This document shows positions 6,051 to 11,337 of a stretch of DNA of 11,337 nt, one piece after another; the first letter of the stretch is position 1, and the number at the start of each line of letters is the position of its first letter. The stretch is from Acidimicrobiaceae bacterium (lineage in GTDB: Bacteria; Actinomycetota; Acidimicrobiia; Acidimicrobiales; Salinilacustritrichaceae): assembly GCA_003476595.1 (NCBI GenBank), contig DMTU01000173.1, forward strand, positions 8,569-19,905, read 5' to 3'. A model generated the notes under the pieces. That model saw nothing but the letters and a program-made list of their open reading frames with translations. It had not been told where the DNA came from and searched no databases. Position numbers and translations under genes: made by a program.

Positions 6051-7307
6051 TTGCACCACCAGTTCGGAATCGATGTCAGGAAGACCATCGGTCTCGCCGC
6101 GCTCGCCACGGCGGCGCTCGGGGCGGCCGTCGTGCCGGCGGCCGGCGCCCAGGAGCCGCCGCCCGCGTACGAGGCGACCTCGTCGGCCCAGGCCCTCGAG
6201 CTGTCCCTGTTCGGCCAGGGGCTCATCGTGGGCGAGGGCTCGAGCCGAGTCGCCCCCGTTGAAGCTGCCGCCGACGGGTTCGCCCTCGCCACGCCGGTGT
6301 TCGACGGCGGGGCCTCGTCCGCGGTCGTGCAGGGCACCGGTTCCGACGGCTCATCGGAACCGGTGTGCGTCCAGGGCTTCGACCAGGTCCCGGGCCTGAC
6401 CCTCGAGTTCGCCTGCAGCATCTCGCAGGCCGAGGCGTCCGCAACCGGGGCCAGGGCGACCTCGACGTCCACCGCCGGCCGGATCGTGCTGAACCCGGTC
6501 GCCCCCCTGCTGCAGACGCCCCTGTCCGCCGTGGTCGATCCGCTCCATGGCGGTCTGCAGACCCTCGTCGGCGCGCTCGAGCCGGTCCTCGGGCCGATCC
6601 GCGACAACAGCGGACTCGACCTGGGCAACACGGTGGGCGACCTCCTCGATGCCCTCCTCGACGGCGGGGACCTCGTGTCGATCGTCCTGGGTGACTCCAC
6701 CACCTCGAGCTCGCTCGAGGGCAGCACGCTGTCGACCACGTGCGCGGCCGAGGGCACCCGCATCGACGTCCTCGACCTGCCCGCCATCGGCGGTGAAGAC
6801 CCGCCGCCCGTCATCTCGGTGGTCCTCGGCGACGTGAGCACCCACGTCGATGTGGACCTCACGACGGGCACCGGTACCCCGGTGGCGAACCCGGCCGGCG
6901 TGACGATCGTGGTCCCGCCTCTCGGGCTCAACCAGCCGTTGGCGCTCGGACAGACGATCGACATCCCGCTGCCCGAGCCGCTGGGCACCTCCACCATCTC
7001 CATCACCGACGGCGTCCGCGGCACCGACGAGCAGGGCCACAGCTTCGCCACCGCCGACTCGGTGAGCCTCGACCTGCTCAACGGTGAATCCCTCATGGGA
7101 GGCATCGAGATGAACGTCGCCCGATGCAGCTCCCGTGCCGGTGCGGTCGCCCAGTCGGTGCAAGCGCCGGCACCCGAGACCCCGACGGCCGCTGCTCCGG
7201 TGCTGCCCACGACCGGCTCGGAAGACGACCGCACCCTCGCCGTTGCCGCGACCGTGGCCATGGCCGGCGCCGGTCTCGCCCTCGTCCGACGACGCACCGG
7301 AGGCTGA
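6051..7307 (+). CDS. secreted LPXTG-anchored surface protein of unknown function
   Basis: This 418-residue protein has all the parts of a sortase substrate. The N-terminus (MHHQFGIDVRKT, then an Ala/Leu/Gly-rich core) is a Sec signal peptide with likely cleavage after AGA at residue 33. The C-terminus has LPTTG at 385-389, an Ala/Val/Leu-rich membrane helix and a final RRR tail. The mature part is acidic and rich in Ser, Thr, Gly and Asp, as expected for beta-rich extracellular domains. A central Leu-rich stretch lies near residues 145-230 (PVAPLLQTPLSAVVDPL and onward). Four cysteines (106, 122, 231, 359) could form disulphides outside the cell. I do not recognise a named domain; a distant 'choice-of-anchor' type protein is possible. 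The start is TTG with a good ribosome site. No sortase gene is in the window. It need not belong functionally to the upstream oxidation genes. Confidence 0.85.
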   Translation: MHHQFGIDVRKTIGLAALATAALGAAVVPAAGAQEPPPAYEATSSAQALELSLFGQGLIVGEGSSRVAPVEAAADGFALATPVFDGGASSAVVQGTGSDGSSEPVCVQGFDQVPGLTLEFACSISQAEASATGARATSTSTAGRIVLNPVAPLLQTPLSAVVDPLHGGLQTLVGALEPVLGPIRDNSGLDLGNTVGDLLDALLDGGDLVSIVLGDSTTSSSLEGSTLSTTCAAEGTRIDVLDLPAIGGEDPPPVISVVLGDVSTHVDVDLTTGTGTPVANPAGVTIVVPPLGLNQPLALGQTIDIPLPEPLGTSTISITDGVRGTDEQGHSFATADSVSLDLLNGESLMGGIEMNVARCSSRAGAVAQSVQAPAPETPTAAAPVLPTTGSEDDRTLAVAATVAMAGAGLALVRRRTGG

Positions 7308-7370
7308 CCCGCCGTGGCGGACCGGTCGGGACCCGCGCCGCCCCGCTCCAGCCGGCACGTCCACTCTCCC

Positions 7371-7399
7371 CGCCCGGCCCACAACGCGGTGGGCGGGCG
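7371..7399. terminator. bidirectional hairpin between convergent genes
   Basis: CGCCC plus GCCCAC (7371-7382, with G7376 bulged) pair with GTGGGCGGGCG (7389-7399) around the loop AACGCG. This gives 11 base pairs with one bulge. It lies between the stop of the LPXTG protein and the stop of the acyl-CoA dehydrogenase. It lacks a T-tract on either strand but is strong and well placed to end both transcripts. Confidence 0.55.
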
Positions 7400-7412
7400 C
7401 CCTCCGTCACGA

Positions 7413-8690
7413 TCAGGAGGAGGGACGTCGGTTGCTGCGCACCTCCCGGAAGGGGATGTCAGCGTCGACCGAGGGCTCCTTGGGTAGCCCCAGCACCCGT
7501 TCGCCGATGATGTCGTGCTGGATCTCGTCGGTCCCGCCGGCGATGGACTGCCCGGGCACGGAGACGAGCACCTCGGCGACGATCCCTTCCTCCAGCGACC
7601 CGGGGCCGTCGAGCATGGCGTGGGCGCCGGCGACCTGGGTGTGGGCGTCCGACGCCGCCCGGGCGATGGCGCTGGCGTGCAGCTTGCCGAGCGACCCCTC
7701 CGGGCCGGGGCGCCCCGCCTTGCGCTGGGCGCTGGCCCGCTGAGCGGTGAGCTGGGCCGCCCGCTGGAGGGCATGGAGGGCGGCGATCTCCTGGCGCACC
7801 ACCGGCTCGCCGGCGCGACCGAGGCGCTGGGCGAGGGGGGCGACCAGGTCGGGGCGTCCGGCGCGCTGGGGGTACCACTCGTAGGTCTTCAGGTAGGCGG
7901 CTGCCTCGGCCGCCGCCTCCTCCCGGGTGCGCCCCCCGCCTCCCGGCGGCAGCGCGCCGAACAGGCCGGCTGCCAGGCCCCGCTCGTGGGACAGCGTGGT
8001 GCGGGCCACGGCCCAGCCCTCGTGCAGCTCGCCGACCAGGTTCTCGTGCGGGACGCGGGCCTCGTCGAGGAACACCTCGTTGAACGACGCCCGCCCGTTC
8101 ATCTGGCGCAGCGGGCGGACCACCACGCCGCTCTGGCGCATCGGGAAGGCGAAGAACGAGATACCCCGGTGCTTGGGGACGTCGGGGTCGGTGCGGGCCA
8201 GCAGCATGCCGTAGGCCGCGTGGTGGGCCCCAGTGGTCCACACCTTCTGACCGGTGACGATCCACTCGTCGCCGTCGCGCCGGGCGTGGGTGGTGAGGCC
8301 GGCCAGGTCCGAGCCGTTGCTGGGCTCGCTGAACAGCTGGCACCACGTGTCGCGGCCGGTGGCGATGCCCCGCAGCAGCAGGCGCTGCAGGTCCGGTGCA
8401 CCGTGCTCGAGCAGCGTGGGCGCCGCCAGCGACATGCCGACCCCGACGGCGGGTCCGACCGCACCGGCGGCTCGCAGCTCGTCGGTGGCGGCCCGGGCCA
8501 GGTCAGTGGGCAGGCCCCGTCCGTACCGGTCGGCGGGCCAACCGGGACAGGCCCAGCCGGAGTCGACGAGGAGGTCGCGCCACTCGGCCAGGGGCCGCTC
8601 GGGGTCCCAGGTGACGTCGAACCAGGTGCGGGCCTCGGCCCGCACCTCGTCGTCGGATGGTTGCGGGTCCAGCGGTCCGGCGGCGCTCAT
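7413..8690 (-). CDS. acyl-CoA dehydrogenase (FadE type)
   Basis: This 425-residue FAD flavoprotein of the acyl-CoA dehydrogenase family would introduce an alpha-beta double bond into an acyl-CoA. QLFSEPSNGSDLAGL (118-132) and DEWIVTGQKVWTTGAHHA (141-158) form the FAD/substrate-binding middle domain. GQSIAGGTDEIQHDIIGERVLGLPKE, near the C-terminus (380-405), is the domain that closes the flavin site. In MCAD-type enzymes the catalytic Glu sits just before 'GT' in the EGT motif; here that position is Gly385 (AGGT), so the base must lie elsewhere or a partner subunit must supply it. Residues 247-267 form a Gly/Ala-rich insertion. The ATG at 8690 overlaps the stop of the alcohol dehydrogenase in an ATGA, so it is the second gene of that operon. 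No clear Shine-Dalgarno is seen, which fits translational coupling. Substrate unknown; a bulky or sterol-like acyl-CoA is one option. Confidence 0.92.
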   Translation of the reverse strand: MSAAGPLDPQPSDDEVRAEARTWFDVTWDPERPLAEWRDLLVDSGWACPGWPADRYGRGLPTDLARAATDELRAAGAVGPAVGVGMSLAAPTLLEHGAPDLQRLLLRGIATGRDTWCQLFSEPSNGSDLAGLTTHARRDGDEWIVTGQKVWTTGAHHAAYGMLLARTDPDVPKHRGISFFAFPMRQSGVVVRPLRQMNGRASFNEVFLDEARVPHENLVGELHEGWAVARTTLSHERGLAAGLFGALPPGGGGRTREEAAAEAAAYLKTYEWYPQRAGRPDLVAPLAQRLGRAGEPVVRQEIAALHALQRAAQLTAQRASAQRKAGRPGPEGSLGKLHASAIARAASDAHTQVAGAHAMLDGPGSLEEGIVAEVLVSVPGQSIAGGTDEIQHDIIGERVLGLPKEPSVDADIPFREVRSNRRPSS

Positions 8691-9799
8691 GCCGTCATGG
8701 TGAGCGACGCGCGAGTCACCCGACCAGCGTCCTGGTCGACGAAGGCCTGGTTGATCTGCTCCAGGGGGTAGTCCACCACCACCTGCTCCAGGGGCAGGTC
8801 GTCGACGTGGCGCTCGAGGAAGCCCAGGGCCCGCTGCAGGCTGCGGGCGTCGTAGGCGGCCACCGCCTCGACGCGCACGTTGGCCATGACCAGGAAGCCG
8901 GGGTCGAGCTCCAGGGACGTGCCCGGGTAGAAGGTGCCGATCTCCAGGTAGCGCCCGCCGAGGCCGACCATTCGCAGGCCCTCGCTGATCGCCTCGGGGC
9001 GGCCGACCAGCTCGCACACGACGTCGGCGCCCCAGCCGGCCGTCAGCTCCTTGACCGCCGCCACCCGCTCGTCGGCCGTGGTGACCTCGCGCATGTCGAT
9101 GGTGTGGTCGGCGCCCATGCGCCGGGCGAGCGCGAGGCGATCGTCCACGCCATCGATGACGATCACCGTCTCCGCGCCGCGGTCTCGGGCGACGGCCGTG
9201 GCGTAGAGGCCGAGGCCGCCGGCGCCCTGGACCACCACCCGGTCGCCCATGCCCATCTGCACCCGCTCCAGGCCCATGATCACCTGGGCCAGCGCGCAGT
9301 TGACCCCGGCGACCATCGTGTCGGTCACCCGTTCCGGCACCTTGTACACCGCCATCCGGGGCGTGGCGTAGAAGTAGTCGGCGTAGGCGCCGCGGAAGTG
9401 GGGGAACTCGGTGGGCCGGCCCTGGAGCACCTTGAACGACCGGCTGCACGCCTCGGTCATGCCCCGGGTGCAGGTGCGGCACCGACCGCACGGGGCGAAG
9501 TACTGGTAGGCGACCCGGTCGCCCTCGGCCAGCGGCTGGCCGGCCCAGTCCGTGGTCACGCCGGCGCCGAGGGCGTGGACGACCCCGGTCATCTCGTGGC
9601 CGATGATCCGCCCGTCGTCACGGCCCATGGCCGCCAGGTAGCCGTCCCCGCGCCAGATGTGCAGATCGCTGCCGCAGATGTTGGCCCGCGTGACGCGCAC
9701 GACGATGGCCCCGGGCTCGGGATCGGGAACGGGCAGCTCGGTGATCTCCATGGGCTTGCCCGGTCCGAAGAACAAGGCGGCCCGTCCGGTGGTGGTCAT
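8687..9799 (-). CDS. zinc-dependent medium-chain alcohol dehydrogenase
   Basis: This 370-residue MDR-family dehydrogenase would oxidise an alcohol to an aldehyde or ketone. Catalytic zinc ligands are likely Cys42 (ICGSD), His68-Glu69 (GHE) and Cys168 (VNCAL). The structural-zinc lobe is complete: Cys104, Cys107, Cys110 and Cys118. The nucleotide-binding motif GAGGLG is at 192-197. Asp216 at the end of the second Rossmann strand suggests preference for NAD over NADP. The frame extends up to an ATG at 9835, but the ATG at 9799 gives the normal N-terminus and sits 7 bases after a strong -10 box, so I use it. The downstream acyl-CoA dehydrogenase overlaps its stop by 4 bp. The pair is divergent from an amidohydrolase across a shared control region. 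The substrate cannot be told from sequence. Confidence 0.94.
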   Translation of the reverse strand: MTTTGRAALFFGPGKPMEITELPVPDPEPGAIVVRVTRANICGSDLHIWRGDGYLAAMGRDDGRIIGHEMTGVVHALGAGVTTDWAGQPLAEGDRVAYQYFAPCGRCRTCTRGMTEACSRSFKVLQGRPTEFPHFRGAYADYFYATPRMAVYKVPERVTDTMVAGVNCALAQVIMGLERVQMGMGDRVVVQGAGGLGLYATAVARDRGAETVIVIDGVDDRLALARRMGADHTIDMREVTTADERVAAVKELTAGWGADVVCELVGRPEAISEGLRMVGLGGRYLEIGTFYPGTSLELDPGFLVMANVRVEAVAAYDARSLQRALGFLERHVDDLPLEQVVVDYPLEQINQAFVDQDAGRVTRASLTMTA

Positions 9800-9806
9800 G
9801 GTCGGC

Positions 9807-9835
9807 AGTATCGGCGTGGCACCCGGGGGTGTCAA
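9807..9835 (-). promoter_or_regulatory. near-consensus leaderless promoter for the dehydrogenase operon
   Basis: Read on the minus strand, TTGACA (9835-9830) is a perfect -35. It is followed after exactly 17 bp by GATACT (9812-9807), five of six matches to TATACT. The ATG at 9799 starts 7 bases after the -10, where transcription would be expected to begin. This predicts a leaderless mRNA, a form common in actinobacteria. No Shine-Dalgarno is visible before the ATG, which agrees. Confidence 0.7.
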
Positions 9836-9852
9836 TCCGCTCGAGGGAGCCC

Positions 9853-9881
9853 TTGCGGAGTCGCTGTCCCTGGGGCATGCT
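9853..9881 (+). promoter_or_regulatory. candidate promoter for the amidohydrolase operon
   Basis: TTGCGG (9853-9858), a 17-bp spacer and CATGCT (9876-9881) precede the amidohydrolase gene. Each hexamer matches consensus in about half its positions, at the ones that matter most (TTG; A2, T3 and T6). The main support is that a large inverted repeat begins at the very next base, the usual place for an operator. Confidence 0.4.
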
Positions 9882-9905
9882 CGGTGGCACTCACGAGTGC
9901 CACCG
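9882..9905. promoter_or_regulatory. 24-bp perfect inverted repeat, probable operator
   Basis: Two 11-bp arms (CGGTGGCACTC and its exact reverse complement) are separated by only AC. A two-base gap disfavours a hairpin and favours a DNA site for a symmetric dimer. It covers the predicted transcript start of the amidohydrolase operon (near 9888) and lies about 50 bp upstream of the divergent dehydrogenase promoter, so one regulator could affect both units. No regulator gene adjoins it within the window; the TetR at 2106-2795 is the only specific one seen. Confidence 0.65.
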
Positions 9906-9923
9906 GGCGCCGTGCACGAGTAC

Positions 9924-9929
9924 GGGGGA
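9924..9929 (+). promoter_or_regulatory. ribosome binding site deciding the start at 9937
   Basis: GGGGGA lies 7 bases before the ATG at 9937. It supports this start over an in-frame ATG at 9829, which would cross the divergent promoter region. Confidence 0.65.
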
Positions 9930-9936
9930 CACGTAC

Positions 9937-11061
9937 ATGAAGGTCGACTACCCGATCATCTCGGCTGACTCGCACATCACCGAGGCGCCGAACACCTACA
10001 CCGACTTCATCGACCCGGCCTGGCGCGACCGCGCTCCGCACCTGATCGATGGCGGCGAGAAGATGGGCGACATGTTCGTGGTGGAGGGCTCGACCGTGCC
10101 GATCCCCATGGGCCTGGTCGCCGCCGCCGGCAAGGATCCCTCCGAGATCCGCACCAAGGGCACCCGGTTCGAGGAGCTCCACCGGGGCGGCTGGGACCCG
10201 ACGGCCCGGCTCGCCGAGCAGGACGCCGATGGCGTCGCCGCCGAGATCATCTACCCCACCGTGGGCATGGTGCTCTGCAACATCGACGACTTCGATCTGA
10301 AGAAGGCGTCCTTCGACGCCTACAACCGCTGGATCGCCGACTACTGCTCCCATGCGCCCGACCGGCTGCTGGGCTGCGGCCAGACCGCGATGCGCTCCCC
10401 CGAGGAGGGCATCGAGGACCTGAAGGCGATCAAGGCCCTCGGCCTGCGCGGGGTGATGATGCCCGGCATGCCGGCGGTGGAGGACTACGACTCGCCGGTG
10501 TACGACGAGTTCTGGGAGACGGCCATCGAGCTGGAGCTCCCGCTGAGCTTCCACATCCTCACCACCAAGAGCGACAAGACGCGGGGCCCGGCGATCTCGA
10601 GCTTCCTGTCCATCGTGCGGGGCTGCCAGGACATCATGGCCATGCTCGTCTTCGGCGGCGTGTTCGAGCGCCACCCCGGCCTGAAGGTCGTGTGCGTCGA
10701 GGCCGACGCCGGCTGGGTGCCGCACTTCATGTACCGGATGGACCACGCCTTCAACCGGCACCGCTACTGGCTCAAGCCCGGCGCCGACCTGCAGCGCCTG
10801 CCGAGCGAGTACTTCGCCGAGCACATCTACGTGACGTTCCAGGACGACTGGACCGCGTTCCGCTTCGCCGATGCGATGAACTCGAAGCGGCTGATGTGGG
10901 CCAACGACTTCCCCCACAGCGACTCGACCTGGCCGTGGTCCCAGGAGCTGCTCGACAAGCACACCGCCCAGCTGAGCGATGAGCAGACCAAGGACATCCT
11001 GAGCAACAACGTCGTGGGCCTCTACGGCATCGACACGTCCACCCTCACCACCACTGCCTGA
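9937..11061 (+). CDS. Amidohydro_2 family metal-dependent hydrolase/decarboxylase
   Basis: This 374-residue TIM-barrel protein belongs to the Amidohydro_2 (PF04909) group, which includes ACMSD-like decarboxylases and hydrolases of ring-cleavage products. The N-terminus holds SADSHITE with Asp11 and His13, the position of the HxH or DxH metal motif. SFHILTT places His206 at the end of a central strand. [19 protein letters not shown] (Glu255 and following) is a family hallmark. [13 protein letters not shown] gives Asp324, the expected catalytic or metal Asp, and His327. The region around residues 40-75 ([12 protein letters not shown] and onward) and the [22 protein letters not shown] segment are typical of actinobacterial members near xenobiotic and steroid catabolism genes. 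The ATG at 9937 has a GGGGGA site. The next gene begins one base after its stop. The exact reaction is unknown. Confidence 0.92.
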   Translation: MKVDYPIISADSHITEAPNTYTDFIDPAWRDRAPHLIDGGEKMGDMFVVEGSTVPIPMGLVAAAGKDPSEIRTKGTRFEELHRGGWDPTARLAEQDADGVAAEIIYPTVGMVLCNIDDFDLKKASFDAYNRWIADYCSHAPDRLLGCGQTAMRSPEEGIEDLKAIKALGLRGVMMPGMPAVEDYDSPVYDEFWETAIELELPLSFHILTTKSDKTRGPAISSFLSIVRGCQDIMAMLVFGGVFERHPGLKVVCVEADAGWVPHFMYRMDHAFNRHRYWLKPGADLQRLPSEYFAEHIYVTFQDDWTAFRFADAMNSKRLMWANDFPHSDSTWPWSQELLDKHTAQLSDEQTKDILSNNVVGLYGIDTSTLTTTA

Positions 11062-11062
11062 C

Positions 11063-11337
11063 GTGGCCACCCACGACCTCGTCATCCGGGGTGGAACGGT
11101 CGTCGACGGCACCGGGAGTGCGCCGCGTCCCGCCGACGTCGCCATCGACGGCGACCGGATCGCCGCCGTCGGACGGGTCGAGGCGGCCGGCGCCCGGGAG
11201 ATCGACGCCGACGGCGCACTCGTCACCCCCGGCTTCGTCGACATCCACGCCCACTATGACGGCCAGGCCACCTGGGACCACCAGCTGGCGCCGTCGTCGT
11301 GGCAGGGCGTCACCACGGTGGTGATGGGCAACTGCGG
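11063..11337 (+). CDS. N-acyl-D-amino-acid deacylase-like amidohydrolase, 3'-truncated
   Basis: The first 91 codons of a second, unrelated-fold-subtype amidohydrolase are visible. The N-terminus [15 protein letters not shown] is the usual small beta-sandwich start of D-aminoacylase/dihydroorotase-type enzymes. [17 protein letters not shown] contains the His62-x-His64 metal pair and Asp66. VVMGNCG ends at the window edge with Cys91, matching the metal-ligand cysteine of D-aminoacylases (Cys96 in the Alcaligenes enzyme, as I recall). The start is the GTG at 11063, one base after the TGA of the upstream gene, so translation is probably coupled. The C-terminal two-thirds, including the remaining metal ligands, lies outside. 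Many members with this annotation act on non-amino-acid amides or are uncharacterised, so the substrate is open. Confidence 0.88.
   Translation, partial: MATHDLVIRGGTVVDGTGSAPRPADVAIDGDRIAAVGRVEAAGAREIDADGALVTPGFVDIHAHYDGQATWDHQLAPSSWQGVTTVVMGNC

Noticed and set aside
7309..7320. Hairpin CCGCC-GT-GGCGG after the LPXTG gene
   Set aside because: A two-base loop is sterically too tight and the remaining stem is short; the hairpin at 7371-7399 is much stronger.
5708..7774. 688-residue minus-strand open frame
   Set aside because: It has a low-complexity Pro/Ser/Arg-rich composition typical of antisense frames in GC-rich DNA and lies across three well-supported genes.
7413..9491. Single 692-residue minus-strand protein
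   Set aside because: Its N-terminal part is an out-of-frame reading of the alcohol dehydrogenase; the acyl-CoA dehydrogenase starts at 8690.
9882..9905. CIRCE element (HrcA heat-shock operator)
   Set aside because: The GCACTC and GAGTGC half-sites do match CIRCE, but CIRCE arms are separated by 9 bp and here by 2 bp, and no chaperone gene follows.
9829..9936. N-terminal extension of the amidohydrolase from ATG 9829
   Set aside because: It would translate through the inverted repeat and promoter region; the ATG at 9937 has a proper ribosome site and the normal family N-terminus.

Overview
The window is very GC-rich with strong G/C at third codon positions. Its gene content (an MMPL transporter, an EthA-type flavin monooxygenase, FadE-type acyl-CoA dehydrogenase, TetR regulator, an LPXTG-type surface protein) and a probable leaderless promoter point to an actinomycete (Actinomycetota). 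I suspect Acidimicrobiia or a relative from the overall flavour, but that is inference. No RNA gene, transposon, CRISPR array or integrase is visible. No intergenic gap exceeds about 140 bp.

Layout. (1) From base 2 to 2134 lies the 3' part of an MMPL/RND-type membrane transporter with an unusual C-terminal extension that ends in an XRE-like helix-turn-helix. (2) Converging on it, with a 29-bp overlap of the coding ends, is a TetR-family regulator (2106-2795, minus). (3) Divergent from the regulator, an 84-bp gap leads into a plus-strand set: a compact alpha/beta hydrolase (2880-3554), a PF10118-type protein carrying a full diiron-carboxylate residue pattern (3623-4483), and an EthA-like Baeyer-Villiger monooxygenase (4483-5982) coupled to it by a TGATG stop/start. 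A 14-bp perfect palindrome sits just before the PF10118 gene. (4) A TTG-started, secreted, LPXTG-anchored surface protein (6051-7307) follows. (5) On the minus strand, a zinc alcohol dehydrogenase (8687-9799) and an acyl-CoA dehydrogenase (7413-8690) overlap by ATGA. They face the surface-protein gene across a gap that holds a strong hairpin. (6) Divergent from the alcohol dehydrogenase, across a 137-bp control region, are an Amidohydro_2 family protein (9937-11061) and, one base later, an N-acyl-D-amino-acid deacylase-like amidohydrolase that runs off the window (11063 onward).

How the parts may work together (inference). Monooxygenase, esterase-like hydrolase, alcohol dehydrogenase and acyl-CoA dehydrogenase are the enzyme types needed to turn a ketone or sub-terminally oxidised aliphatic/alicyclic compound into an ester, then an alcohol plus an acid, then an acyl-CoA for beta-oxidation. 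The two amidohydrolases could open or decarboxylate related intermediates. No substrate can be assigned from sequence alone. The genes form at least three transcription units, so this may be a catabolic neighbourhood and not one operon.

The most unusual items are the MMPL-HTH fusion, the diiron motif in the 'metal-dependent hydrolase', the tandem palindromes before it, and the divergent 9800-9936 region. That last region holds a near-consensus leaderless promoter on one strand and a 24-bp inverted repeat placed as an operator on the other.
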